From assembly GCF_001865065.1 (NCBI RefSeq), contig NZ_MJGN01000012.1, positions 43,883 to 107,882 on the forward strand: 64,000 nucleotides of DNA, written 5' to 3'. This stretch comes from Curtobacterium sp. MCBA15_008 (lineage in GTDB: Bacteria; Actinomycetota; Actinomycetes; Actinomycetales; Microbacteriaceae). Numbering within the stretch: the stretch's first letter is position 1; each line of letters opens with the position of its first letter. Made by a program: the position numbers and the translations under genes. This document shows, in pieces, positions 25,184 through 33,978 of the stretch. The notes below the pieces were generated by a model. That model was not told the DNA's origin. It searched no databases and saw only the letters and a program-made list of their open reading frames with translations.

Positions 25184-25189
25184 AGGCTA
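25184..25189 (-). promoter_or_regulatory. Putative -10 element TAGCCT, leaderless hisE start
   Basis: On the minus strand TAGCCT ends seven bases before the hisE GTG, matching TANNNT with a transcription start at the initiation codon. The 101-base gap to rpe also holds a CCGTCCGGACGG palindrome and a GGGAGGCGCGG variant of the scattered motif. Confidence 0.4.
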
Positions 25190-25277
25190 CCGTCCAGCGC
25201 GGACTCCCCCGACGTACCGTCCGGACGGGAGGCGCGGCTCGGCCCCGCGACGCCGGTCACCCCGGCAGCCTCGGCCG

Positions 25278-25943
25278 TCACGAGCCGGCGACGGCTGCGG
25301 CTGCCGCCTCGCGCAGGTCCGTGATGCGCGACGCCGGCTCGCCGCCGTACACGGCCGACCCCGCCACGAGCGTGTCCGCGCCGCTCCGCACGGCCTCGGG
25401 CACGGTGTCGACCGCGATCCCGCCGTCGACCTCGAGCCACACGTCGAGCCCGGAGGCGTCCACGGCCGCGCGGGCGTCGGCGAGCTTCGGCATGACGGAG
25501 GACATGAAGGCCTGGCCGCCGAACCCCGGCTCGACGGTCATCAGCAGGATCATGTCGTACGAGTCGAGGTGGTGCAGGACCTGCGTGATCGGGGTGCCGG
25601 GCTTGACCGCCACGGCCGCCCGCGCGCCGTTCGACCGGATCGCCGCGGCCGTCGCCACCGGGTCGTCCGCCGCCTCGAAGTGGAAGGTGACGCTCGACGC
25701 CCCGGTCTCGGCGTACTTCGGGGCCTCGGTGTCCGCGTTCGTGATCATCAGGTGCACGTCGAGCGGCACCGGCGACACCTGCTGCAGGCGCTGCACGATC
25801 GGCAGGCCCAGCGTCAGGTTCGGCACGAAGTGGTTGTCCATCACGTCGACGTGCACCAGGTCGGCGGTCTCGATGCGGTGGAGCTCGCGCTCGAGGTTCG
25901 CGAAGTCGGCGGACAGGATGCTCGGCGAGATACGGATCGTCAC
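25278..25943 (-). CDS. rpe: Ribulose-phosphate 3-epimerase
   Basis: The 221-residue TIM-barrel enzyme interconverts ribulose 5-phosphate and xylulose 5-phosphate in the pentose phosphate pathway. Metal-binding and catalytic motifs are [31 protein letters not shown], the Met-rich segment [14 protein letters not shown] and the final EVDGGI...AGSAVYG. The GTG has no Shine-Dalgarno sequence; TAGGCT six bases upstream suggests a leaderless mRNA. A long palindromic element separates it from rsmB upstream. Confidence 0.97.
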   Translation of the reverse strand: MTIRISPSILSADFANLERELHRIETADLVHVDVMDNHFVPNLTLGLPIVQRLQQVSPVPLDVHLMITNADTEAPKYAETGASSVTFHFEAADDPVATAAAIRSNGARAAVAVKPGTPITQVLHHLDSYDMILLMTVEPGFGGQAFMSSVMPKLADARAAVDASGLDVWLEVDGGIAVDTVPEAVRSGADTLVAGSAVYGGEPASRITDLREAAAAAVAGS

Positions 25944-25949
25944 CGCGCA

Positions 25950-25955
25950 AGCCTA
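25950..25955 (-). promoter_or_regulatory. Putative -10 element TAGGCT, leaderless rpe start
   Basis: On the minus strand TAGGCT is followed by six bases and then the rpe GTG. The hexamer and spacing are identical to those in front of the TPR-AAA gene at 3476. Confidence 0.45.
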
Positions 25956-25962
25956 CCGGCGC

Positions 25963-26036
25963 CCGCAAAACGCAACGTGGACGGTTTCGCGCAGCGGAGT
26001 AGCGCTGCGAGAAACCGCTCCCGTTGCGTTTTGCGG
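25963..26036. repeat. Long-stem palindromic element, copy 1
   Basis: A 74-base inverted repeat lies just after the rsmB stop. Outer arms CCGCAAAACGCAACG (25963-25977) and CGTTGCGTTTTGCGG (26022-26036) are perfect. GGTTTC/GAAACC (25983-25988, 26011-26016) and CGCAGCG/CGCTGCG (25990-25996, 26003-26009) continue the stem, with a six-base loop. The right arm supplies TTTTGC after a GC-rich stem, so it may terminate rsmB. A second copy is at 29231-29302. Confidence 0.85.
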
Positions 26037-26055
26037 AAGGGTTCCGCCGCGATCG

Positions 26056-27636
26056 TCAGGCGACACGACGGAACAGCGCGATGAACATCGCGTCCGTTCC
26101 GATGCGGTGCGGCCAGAGCTGCGCCGTGTCGCCGTCCGCCACCTGCGGGTCCCGCGCGGCGATCGAGCGCACGACCCCGGCGGTGTCGACCTGCTCGAGC
26201 ACGCCGCCGTGCCGAGCCATGAGCGCGTCCACCTGCCCGCGCGTCTCGGCCAGGTGCGGAGAGCACGTCACGTACGCCAGCGTCCCGCCCACCGCGAGCA
26301 CCCGCACCGCCGCGTCGAGCAGCTCGGTCTGCAGCGCGGCGAGCTCCGGGACGTCCTCCGGCTGCTTCCGCCAACGGGCCTCCGGACGACGCCGCAGCGC
26401 TCCGAGCCCGGTGCACGGGGCGTCGAGGAGCACCCGGTCGAACGTGACGCCCGCGCCGTCGCGGCCGTACCGTCGCCCGTCGCCCTGCACGACGGTGACC
26501 GTGTCGTCGAACCCGGCGAGTGCCTTCCACACGAGCCCGGCACGTGCCGGGACGAGTTCGTTGGCGACGAGGGTCGCCCCGGTCCGGACCGCCTCGGCAG
26601 CGAGCAGCGCCGCCTTGCCGCCGGGTCCGGCGCACAGGTCGAGCCACCGCTCGCCCGGCCGCACCTCGGACGACCGGCTGAGCGCGAGCGCCGCCAGCTG
26701 CGAGCCCTCGTCCTGCACGCGCAGCCGTCCGGCCGCGACGCCCGGCACGCGGGCGGGGTCGCCGGAGATGCCACGGATCCCGACCGGCGACACGGGCAGG
26801 TCCGGCACGTGGTCGTCGTCCCGGACGGGAGGCGCGACCTCGGTGTCGACGTCGACCTCCGCTCCGGGGTCGGCCGGTGCCGACTCGGTGAGCACGACGT
26901 CCGCCGCACCGGTCACGTCCGCCTCCTCGGGGAGCACGTCGTCTTCCGGGAGCACGTCGTCGACGTCCCCGGCGCGGGCGGTGGCGTCCGTGACGTCCTC
27001 GTCGGTGGCGATGCCGGGGAGCGCGGCGAGCTGCACCCGCGGTGCGACGTTGTCGGCGGCCAGGAGCGCCGCGAGCTCGTCGCGGGACCGCTCGGCGGCG
27101 AGGGCGTCGCGGAGCGCGGACACCACCCACACCGGGTGCGACCAGCGCGCGGCCAGCAGGGCGTCGCCACCACGGCCCTCGGTGATGAGGGCGTCCCACT
27201 CGTCGTCGGTACGGGCGCCGACCTTGCGCAGCACCGCGTTCACGAAGCCCGTCGCCCGGTGCGCTCCGACCTCGCGGGCGAGCTCGACCGTGGCGGACAC
27301 CGCGGCGTGCGTCGGCGTGCGCATGCCGAGCAGCTGATGGGCGCCGAGCCGCATCACGTCGAGCACGTCGGACTCGATGTTGTCGATGCGGCGGCCGGAC
27401 GCGAGGGCCACGATCGCGTCGTAGCGGCCGAGCATCCGGATCGTGCCGTACGTCAGCTCGGTGGCGAACGCGGCGTCACGCGCGGTGAGCCCGGCACGGC
27501 GGATGCGCGTCGGCAGCAGGAGGTTCGCGTAGGCGTCGTCGACCTGCACGGCGCGGAGCACGTCGAAGGCGACCCGGCGTGCGCTCGTCTGGCGCGGGCC
27601 GTGGTTGCGGCGCTGCGGGGAGGTCGAGCGGCTCAT
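26056..27636 (-). CDS. rsmB: 16S rRNA (cytosine-C5) methyltransferase with acidic insertion
   Basis: The 526-residue SAM-dependent enzyme methylates C967-equivalent in 16S rRNA. The N-terminal NusB-like RNA-binding domain (about 15-160: RRVAFDVLRAVQ, ATELTYGTIRML) is followed by the Rossmann methyltransferase with LDLCAGPGGKA, DAPCTGLGALRRRPEARWR and the catalytic-cysteine segment YVTCSPHLAETRGQV. Residues about 209-277 form an extra acidic, repetitive stretch (DVDDVLPEDDVLPEEADV) at the domain junction that enterobacterial RsmB lacks. The ATG overlaps the fmt stop by four bases. Longer frames upstream are inside fmt. Confidence 0.94.
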   Translation of the reverse strand: MSRSTSPQRRNHGPRQTSARRVAFDVLRAVQVDDAYANLLLPTRIRRAGLTARDAAFATELTYGTIRMLGRYDAIVALASGRRIDNIESDVLDVMRLGAHQLLGMRTPTHAAVSATVELAREVGAHRATGFVNAVLRKVGARTDDEWDALITEGRGGDALLAARWSHPVWVVSALRDALAAERSRDELAALLAADNVAPRVQLAALPGIATDEDVTDATARAGDVDDVLPEDDVLPEEADVTGAADVVLTESAPADPGAEVDVDTEVAPPVRDDDHVPDLPVSPVGIRGISGDPARVPGVAAGRLRVQDEGSQLAALALSRSSEVRPGERWLDLCAGPGGKAALLAAEAVRTGATLVANELVPARAGLVWKALAGFDDTVTVVQGDGRRYGRDGAGVTFDRVLLDAPCTGLGALRRRPEARWRKQPEDVPELAALQTELLDAAVRVLAVGGTLAYVTCSPHLAETRGQVDALMARHGGVLEQVDTAGVVRSIAARDPQVADGDTAQLWPHRIGTDAMFIALFRRVA

Positions 27637-28568
27637 GCGAGGACCTTCCCGTCCAGCGTGCCGAGGCCGCGCGCCCAGGCGGCGGCGTCCATCGCCTTCT
27701 TGCCGGCCGGCTGCACCTCGGTGAGCACGAGCGGGTCGTCGGCGGTCCCGACGAGCAGCCGACCGCCCTGGACGGCCAGTGCACCGGGGGCGAGCGACGG
27801 GGCGGGGTCTGCCGTGCCTCCAGGCAGTCGCGCGCTGCGGAGCAGCTTCACGCGGGTGTCGCCGAGGTGCGCGTACGCGCCGGGCTCGGGCGTGACCCCG
27901 CGGAGGCGGGCGTGCACGGTGGCGGCGGGCGCGGCGAAGTCGATCCGGCCGTCCTCGATCGTGAGCTTCGGGGCGGCGGTCGGCTCGCCGGACTGCTCGG
28001 TGGCGACGGCGGTGCCGGCGGCGATGGCGTCGACGACCCGCGCGACGACCTCGGCACCGGTGTCGGCCATGGCGGCGAGGACCTCGCCGGAGGTCGCTTC
28101 GGGGTCGATGTCGAACGGCTCGCTGGCGTACACCGGGCCGGCGTCGAGCGCCTCGACGAGCTGGAACACCGTCGCGGCGGTGCGGGTGTCGCCGGCCATC
28201 ACGGCGCGCTGCACGGGGGCGGCGCCACGGTACGCCGGCAGGTCGGAGAAGTGCAGGTTCACCCAGCCGTGGCGGGGCGCGTCGAGCGCGGCTCGGCGGA
28301 GCAACGCGCCGTACGCGACGATCACACCGAGGTCGACGTCGAGTGCGGCGATGCGGGCGGTGACCTCGTCGTCGACACGAGCGGCCTCGATCACGGGCAG
28401 TCCGAGCTCCGTGGCCACCTGCGCGACCGGGGTCGGGGTGTGGACGCGCTTCCGGCCCTGCGGGGTCGCGGGACGGGTGAGCACCGCGACGATCTCGTGG
28501 TCGGACGCCGCCAGCCGGCGGAGGGTGGGGACGGCCGCAGCGGGGCTGCCGGCGACGACGAGACGCAT
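27633..28568 (-). CDS. fmt: Methionyl-tRNA formyltransferase
   Basis: The 311-residue enzyme formylates initiator Met-tRNA with 10-formyl-THF. Catalytic Asn and His lie in VNLHFSDLPAYRGAAPVQRA (usual form NxHxSLLPxxRG), and GDTRTAATVFQLVEALDAGPV completes the site. The C-terminal tRNA-binding OB-like domain starts near residue 205. The ATG has GGAGG about nine bases upstream. A copy of the GTGCCTCCAGGC motif encodes the LPGGTA linker in the C-terminal part. It is coupled to rsmB downstream. Confidence 0.96.
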   Translation of the reverse strand: MRLVVAGSPAAAVPTLRRLAASDHEIVAVLTRPATPQGRKRVHTPTPVAQVATELGLPVIEAARVDDEVTARIAALDVDLGVIVAYGALLRRAALDAPRHGWVNLHFSDLPAYRGAAPVQRAVMAGDTRTAATVFQLVEALDAGPVYASEPFDIDPEATSGEVLAAMADTGAEVVARVVDAIAAGTAVATEQSGEPTAAPKLTIEDGRIDFAAPAATVHARLRGVTPEPGAYAHLGDTRVKLLRSARLPGGTADPAPSLAPGALAVQGGRLLVGTADDPLVLTEVQPAGKKAMDAAAWARGLGTLDGKVLA

Positions 28569-28731
28569 GGGTTCGATCCTCCCACGTCCCGGCGCGGCGG
28601 ATCGCGCCGCGTGGTGTCCCGAGCGCGCGGACGCCGCCCGTCCCTGTGTGGCGCCGGAGTGCCGGCTGCGTAGCGTCCGTGGACGAGCAGTCCGCCCCTC
28701 CAACCGCACCGCTGAACCGACAGGAGTCACC

Positions 28732-29187
28732 ATGAGCGACGTCACCACCTCCACCAACCGCTACGCCGGGTCCTCGATCCAGAAGATCGCGCTCGTCGTC
28801 GGCATCGTGTTCCTGCTCGTCGGGATCGCCGGGTTCATCCCCGGGCTCACCACGGGCGACCTGGCCGGCGCGGGCCACGGATCGATGGCGATGCTGCTCG
28901 GCATCTTCCAGGTGTCCGTGCTGCACAACATCGTGCACCTGCTCTTCGGGGTCGTCGGGCTCCTCGCCGCCGGGCGGGCCACCGGATCGCGGATGTACCT
29001 CGTGATCGGCGGGATCGTCTACTTCGTCCTCTGGATCTACGGCCTGTTCACCGCCGGCCACAGCTCCGGCGCGAACTTCGTCCCGCTCAACAACGCCGAC
29101 AACTGGCTGCACCTGGTGCTCGCCGTGGGCATGGTGGCGCTCGGTGTCGTCTTCCCGCGCGAGCGTCGTCGGCCGGTGAGCGCCTGA
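28732..29187 (+). CDS. DUF4383 membrane protein
   Basis: The 151-residue protein has four transmembrane helices (IALVVGIVFLLVGIAGFIPG, LHNIVHLLFGVVGLLAAG, LVIGGIVYFVLWIYGLFTAG, LHLVLAVGMVALGVVF) and the conserved HNIVHLLFG and NWLHL histidine motifs of the DUF4383 family. It starts with ATG after CAGGAG. A TAGCGT at 28671-28676 is a possible -10 element, the same hexamer as upstream of the DUF308 gene. Function is unknown. Confidence 0.88.
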   Translation: MSDVTTSTNRYAGSSIQKIALVVGIVFLLVGIAGFIPGLTTGDLAGAGHGSMAMLLGIFQVSVLHNIVHLLFGVVGLLAAGRATGSRMYLVIGGIVYFVLWIYGLFTAGHSSGANFVPLNNADNWLHLVLAVGMVALGVVFPRERRRPVSA

Positions 29188-29230
29188 GACGGGTCGCCGA
29201 TCGCCGGTCGCCTGGTCGCTGATCGCTGAT

Positions 29231-29302
29231 CGCAAAACGCAACGAGGGCGGTTGTCCGCAGCGGTACAGCGCTGCGAGCAACCGCCCTCGTTGCGTTTTG
29301 CG
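29231..29302. repeat. Long-stem palindromic element, copy 2
   Basis: Perfect 24-base arms (29231-29254 and 29279-29302) start CGCAAAACGCAACG and end CGTTGCGTTTTGCG. Inside is the same CGCAGCG/CGCTGCG inner stem and six-base loop as copy 1. It sits between the convergent DUF4383 and kbl genes, so it can act as a bidirectional terminator. The outer ends and the inner stem match copy 1 while the middle differs in both arms in a compensatory way. Short GATCGC/GATCGCTGATCGC repeats lie just before it. Confidence 0.87.
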
Positions 29303-29326
29303 GGCGGGACACCGGGGCCCTCCCGG

Positions 29327-30513
<1,187 letters not shown>

Positions 30514-30514
<1 letters not shown>

Positions 30515-31578
30515 CAGATCTCCGTCCAGTCGATGACGACCTTGCCGCCATCAGCGGTCGCCGCCGCGGCGAACGCTGCTTCCCAGTCGTGCGCCGCGAA
30601 GCGCTCGGAGACGATCGAGCCGATGCGTTCCCGCAGCACCGCGCTGGTCTGCAGCATCGAGCTCATCGTCTGCCAGGTCTCGAACATCTCGCGGCCGTAG
30701 ATGCCCTTCACGGTGAGCATGTGCGTGACGACCTTGCCCCAGTCGACCGCGATCGACCCTGTCGGCAGCCCGAGCATCGCGATGTTCCCGCCGTGGTTCA
30801 TGGTCTCGACCATCGACGGCAGCGCGCTCGGGGCGCCGGACATCTCGAAGCCGACGTCGAAGCCCTCGCGCATGCCGAGCTGCTCCTGCGCCGCACGGAG
30901 CAGCGCCGTCGCATCACCACCGCCGACGTCGACGCCGAGGTCCGCGCCCATCGCGGTCGCCATCGCGAGCCGGTTGGCGCTGACGTCCGTCCCGACGACG
31001 AAGCGCGCGCCGGCGTGTCGGGCGACGGCGATCGCCATCAGCCCGATCGGGCCGCACCCGGTGACGAGGACGTCCTCGCCGACGAGCGGGAACGCCAGCG
31101 CCGTGTGCACCGCGTTGCCGAGCGGGTCGAACAGCGCGCCGACATCGGGGTCGACGTCGGTGTGGTGCACCCAGACGTTGGCGCCGGGCAGCGTGAGGTA
31201 CTCCGCGAAGGCCCCGTCGCGTTGGACGCCGAGCCCCTTCGTCCGGATGCACATCTGGCGCCGCCCGGCCCGGCAGTTCCGGCAGGTGCCGCACACGATG
31301 TGCCCCTCGCCGGAGACCCGGTCCCCCACGGCGACGTCACGGACGGCAGCGCCGACCTCGACCACCTCGCCGAAGAACTCGTGCCCGGGGACGAGCGGCG
31401 TCGTCACCGCCGAGGCCGCCCAGTCGTCCCACCGCCGGATGTGCAGGTCCGTCCCGCAGATCCCGGTGCGGAGCACCCGGATGAGGACCTCGTCCTCGGT
31501 GGGGATCGGCACCGGCCGTTCCGTCATGGTCAGTCCCGGAGCAGCGTCCGGCTTGTACAGCGCCCTCATCGGCGTCAT
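30514..31578 (-). CDS. tdh: L-threonine 3-dehydrogenase
   Basis: The 354-residue zinc-dependent medium-chain dehydrogenase oxidises threonine to 2-amino-3-ketobutyrate with NAD+. Catalytic zinc ligands are in GICGTDLHI and [11 protein letters not shown]; structural zinc is bound by [15 protein letters not shown]. The nucleotide-binding motif is [11 protein letters not shown]. The ATG at 31578 is chosen because GAGGTGA lies five bases upstream; the ATG at 31569 and a GTG at 31587 are alternatives. It heads the tdh-kbl unit. Its upstream region carries inverted and tandem repeats that may be regulatory. Confidence 0.96.
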
Positions 31579-31675
31579 CCGCGTCACCTCGTCGTGCGTG
31601 ATGTCTGTTCGTGGCGGCTCGTGACCGCCGTCGACCAGCCTGGCACACGTCGCCCCCGCCGCCCGTACATGTCAC

Positions 31676-31690
31676 GTGCACGGCGTGCAC
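31676..31690. promoter_or_regulatory. Inverted repeat upstream of tdh, candidate operator
   Basis: GTGCAC-GGC-GTGCAC lies about 100 bases upstream of the tdh start, next to ACATGTCACGTG. Each half is itself palindromic. It could bind a regulator of threonine catabolism, but no regulator gene is adjacent, so this is a weak inference. Confidence 0.25.
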
Positions 31691-31721
31691 GGCGCACTCC
31701 GGCGGGACGATCGCTTCGAGT

Positions 31722-31863
31722 TGCGTACGCATGTTCCGACGATCCACCCGTCGATCGACAGGTGGGACGTCGAACGATGCACACGCACACGCTGCGTGCG
31801 CATGTTCCGACGATCCACGCGTCGATCGACAGGTGGGACGTCGCACGATGCACACACATCCGA
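31722..31863. repeat. 71-bp tandem duplication with near-palindromic core in the tdh-priA gap
   Basis: Two copies (31722-31792 and 31793-31863) run head to tail with about 90% identity. Each contains CATGTTCCGACGATCCAC, a core GTCGATCGAC flanked by CCAC and GGTGG (a 22-base near-palindrome), and ACGATGCACAC. A partial third copy (CATCCGACGATGAGCCAC) follows. The 400-base gap 31588-31987 otherwise holds the tdh upstream inverted repeat and one CTGGAGGCACGG motif near 31914. I see no convincing gene in it: frames crossing it are arginine-rich and lack ribosome binding sites. Confidence 0.85.
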
Positions 31864-31987
31864 CGATGAGCCACGCCAGCGCACGCCCGGCACGGCGCGC
31901 GCCCGGCGACGGCCTGGAGGCACGGTGCGCGCCCGTCACGACGGCCGACGACCCGCAGCGCGCAGCCGACCGGGTGCGCCGACCGGG

Positions 31988-33970
31988 TCAGACCTCGCTG
32001 AAGGGTTCCGCGTCGTCGAGGCGCACCCGGAGCGCCGGCGCCGCCCGACGACGGTTGCCCCCGGGCAGGACCCGCCGTGTGGACGACCGTCGGATGACCT
32101 CGGCCTTGAGCGTCGCCGCGACCTCGGCCCCGTGCGCGTACGGGAACCGCACGATCGCCCGCACCGTCCCCGGGAGCGCGTCGTCCTCGACGGGTACCGG
32201 TCCGAGCACCGGTCCCGCCGTCGCGCCCTCGAGCGCCTCGACGGCCGCGGTGACGGCCTCGTCGGTGCCGGTCAGCGTCGCGACCCGGACCGCCGGCGGG
32301 AAGTGCAGTTCGCGCCGGTCGGCGAGTTCGTCGTGCGCGGGCCCGTCGAGCCGCCACAGGGCCATCGCCGTCGCGAGCTTCCCGCCGATCCCGACCAGGT
32401 AGGTCGCGGCGCCGGGAGCACCCTTCGCCGCGGCGTTCGTCCAGAAGCGCAGGACGTCCTCCTGCACGCGGAGGCCCTCGCGGGCGAGCATCCGCTCCCC
32501 GTCGAGCAGCAGCACGCACGCGTACCCGCCCGGCACCGACGGCTCGGCGCCGCGGGTCGCGACCACGACGGACGGGCGGGCGGGCACCTCGTCGAGCGGC
32601 CGGGAGCCGTCGGCCACCACGATCCGGGTACCGGGGAACGCTCGCCCGAGTTCGTCCGCGGTGCGCTGCGCCCCCTGGCCGACCGGCTTCACGGTGCCGT
32701 TGCCGCAGGTCGGGCAGCGGAACCCGACCGCGAGCGCGCCGCAGAACCGGCACTGCGGGGTCGCGCCGCGGTGCGGACTGCCGAGCGGCCCGCCGCAGAT
32801 CCGGCAGTGCGCGCGTTCGCCGCACTCCGCGCAGACCAGGCCGGTCCCGAAGCCCGGGCTCGCGACCTGCACCAGGACGGCGCCGTGCTGGCTGGCCTCG
32901 CGCGCGGCACGCCACGCCGAGCTCGGGATGCGGGCCTGCGCCGCGTAGCCCTCGGCGCCGGTCTGCTGGATCGTCGGGATGACCTTCGGGGTCTTCGCCC
33001 GGTACGGCGTGACCTCCTGCAGCCAGTGGAGCTCGACGAGCCGCTGCACGTCGGTGCTGCGGGCGTGCGAGACGAACAGCAGCGCGGCGCCGGACTGGGC
33101 GGCGCGGACCAGGGCGACGTCACGGGTGTGCACGTACGGCGCGCGGGGTTCGGTGAACGAGGCGTCCCCGTCGTCCCACATCGCGATGAGCCCGAGCTCG
33201 GTGGCCGGCGCGTACACCGCCGTGCGGTTCCCGATCGCGACGACGGCGTGGGTGCGGGCCTGCAGGAGCGCCTTCGCGCGCTGACCGTTCGTCTGCTTGG
33301 CGTCGAACCGGACGACCCGCTCCGCCGGCAGCAGTGCGAGGAGCGCCCGCTCGAGGTCGGTCACGTCGCGGAAGTCGGGCACGGCGACGACCGCTGACTG
33401 CTCGGCGGCGACGGCGTGCGCGGCCGCCTGGGCGATCGTGGCGGCCCATCCGGGGACCCAGAGGACGTCGTCCCCCTCGCCGAGTGCGACGGGGTGGGGG
33501 ACGGCGGAGACCGCAGCCCGACCGTGGTCGGCGACCAGCGCCTCCAGGACGCCCTCGGCGTAGCCGGTGACGGGCGGCGGGCTGACCTCCGCCGGCGACC
33601 ACGAGGTGTCACGGGCGAGCCAGGCCTTCTCGGCACGGACCTGCCGCGTCGGCACGGCGAGCCGGAGCACGTCGGACGCGACGCCGGCGGCGCGGTCGGC
33701 GACGGCGCGGGCGAGGGTCCAGATCTCCGGCGCGAGCACCGGTACCGGGGACACCAGGGTCTCGATCGCGCTGAGCTCGCCCGGGTAGGACCCCTCGGTG
33801 ACGAGCTCGACCACGTACGCGTCGGACATCCGTGCCCCGGTCCGGAGCGGGACCTTCACGCGGACCCCCGGCACGCAGTCGTCCTCGAGCTCGGCCGGCA
33901 CCCGGTAGTCGAACAGACGGTCCAACTGCGGGAGCGGCGAGTCGAGGACGACGCGCGCGACGGTGGGCAC
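31988..33970 (-). CDS. priA: Probable primosomal protein N' (PriA without helicase motifs)
   Basis: The 660-residue protein aligns in layout with PriA: an N-terminal DNA-binding domain (VARVVLDSPLPQLDRLFDYRVP), a helicase-like core, a zinc region with eight cysteines (CAECGERAHCRICGG and CRFCGALAVGFRCPTCG) and a C-terminal domain. The ATPase motifs are gone: no Walker A glycine-rich loop, and the DEEH box reads MWDDGDASF. Actinobacterial PriA homologues typically share this degeneration, so it may act in replication restart as a structural factor only. It starts with GTG eight bases after metK and is the last gene of the pyr-gmk-rpoZ-metK run. Confidence 0.92.
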   Translation of the reverse strand: MPTVARVVLDSPLPQLDRLFDYRVPAELEDDCVPGVRVKVPLRTGARMSDAYVVELVTEGSYPGELSAIETLVSPVPVLAPEIWTLARAVADRAAGVASDVLRLAVPTRQVRAEKAWLARDTSWSPAEVSPPPVTGYAEGVLEALVADHGRAAVSAVPHPVALGEGDDVLWVPGWAATIAQAAAHAVAAEQSAVVAVPDFRDVTDLERALLALLPAERVVRFDAKQTNGQRAKALLQARTHAVVAIGNRTAVYAPATELGLIAMWDDGDASFTEPRAPYVHTRDVALVRAAQSGAALLFVSHARSTDVQRLVELHWLQEVTPYRAKTPKVIPTIQQTGAEGYAAQARIPSSAWRAAREASQHGAVLVQVASPGFGTGLVCAECGERAHCRICGGPLGSPHRGATPQCRFCGALAVGFRCPTCGNGTVKPVGQGAQRTADELGRAFPGTRIVVADGSRPLDEVPARPSVVVATRGAEPSVPGGYACVLLLDGERMLAREGLRVQEDVLRFWTNAAAKGAPGAATYLVGIGGKLATAMALWRLDGPAHDELADRRELHFPPAVRVATLTGTDEAVTAAVEALEGATAGPVLGPVPVEDDALPGTVRAIVRFPYAHGAEVAATLKAEVIRRSSTRRVLPGGNRRRAAPALRVRLDDAEPFSEV

Positions 33971-33978
33971 GCAGTGCC

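Noticed and set aside
24565-29187. A 1540-codon plus-strand frame covering hisG to the DUF4383 gene
   Set aside because: It is an antisense frame across his, rpe, rsmB and fmt, with Ser/Arg/Thr-rich low-complexity composition typical of shadow frames in GC-rich DNA. Only its last 151 codons, the DUF4383 gene, are real.
31588-31987. Small protein genes inside the repeat-rich tdh-priA gap
   Set aside because: Frames are Arg-rich, share the repeat DNA in several phases, and lack a ribosome binding site or recognisable domain.
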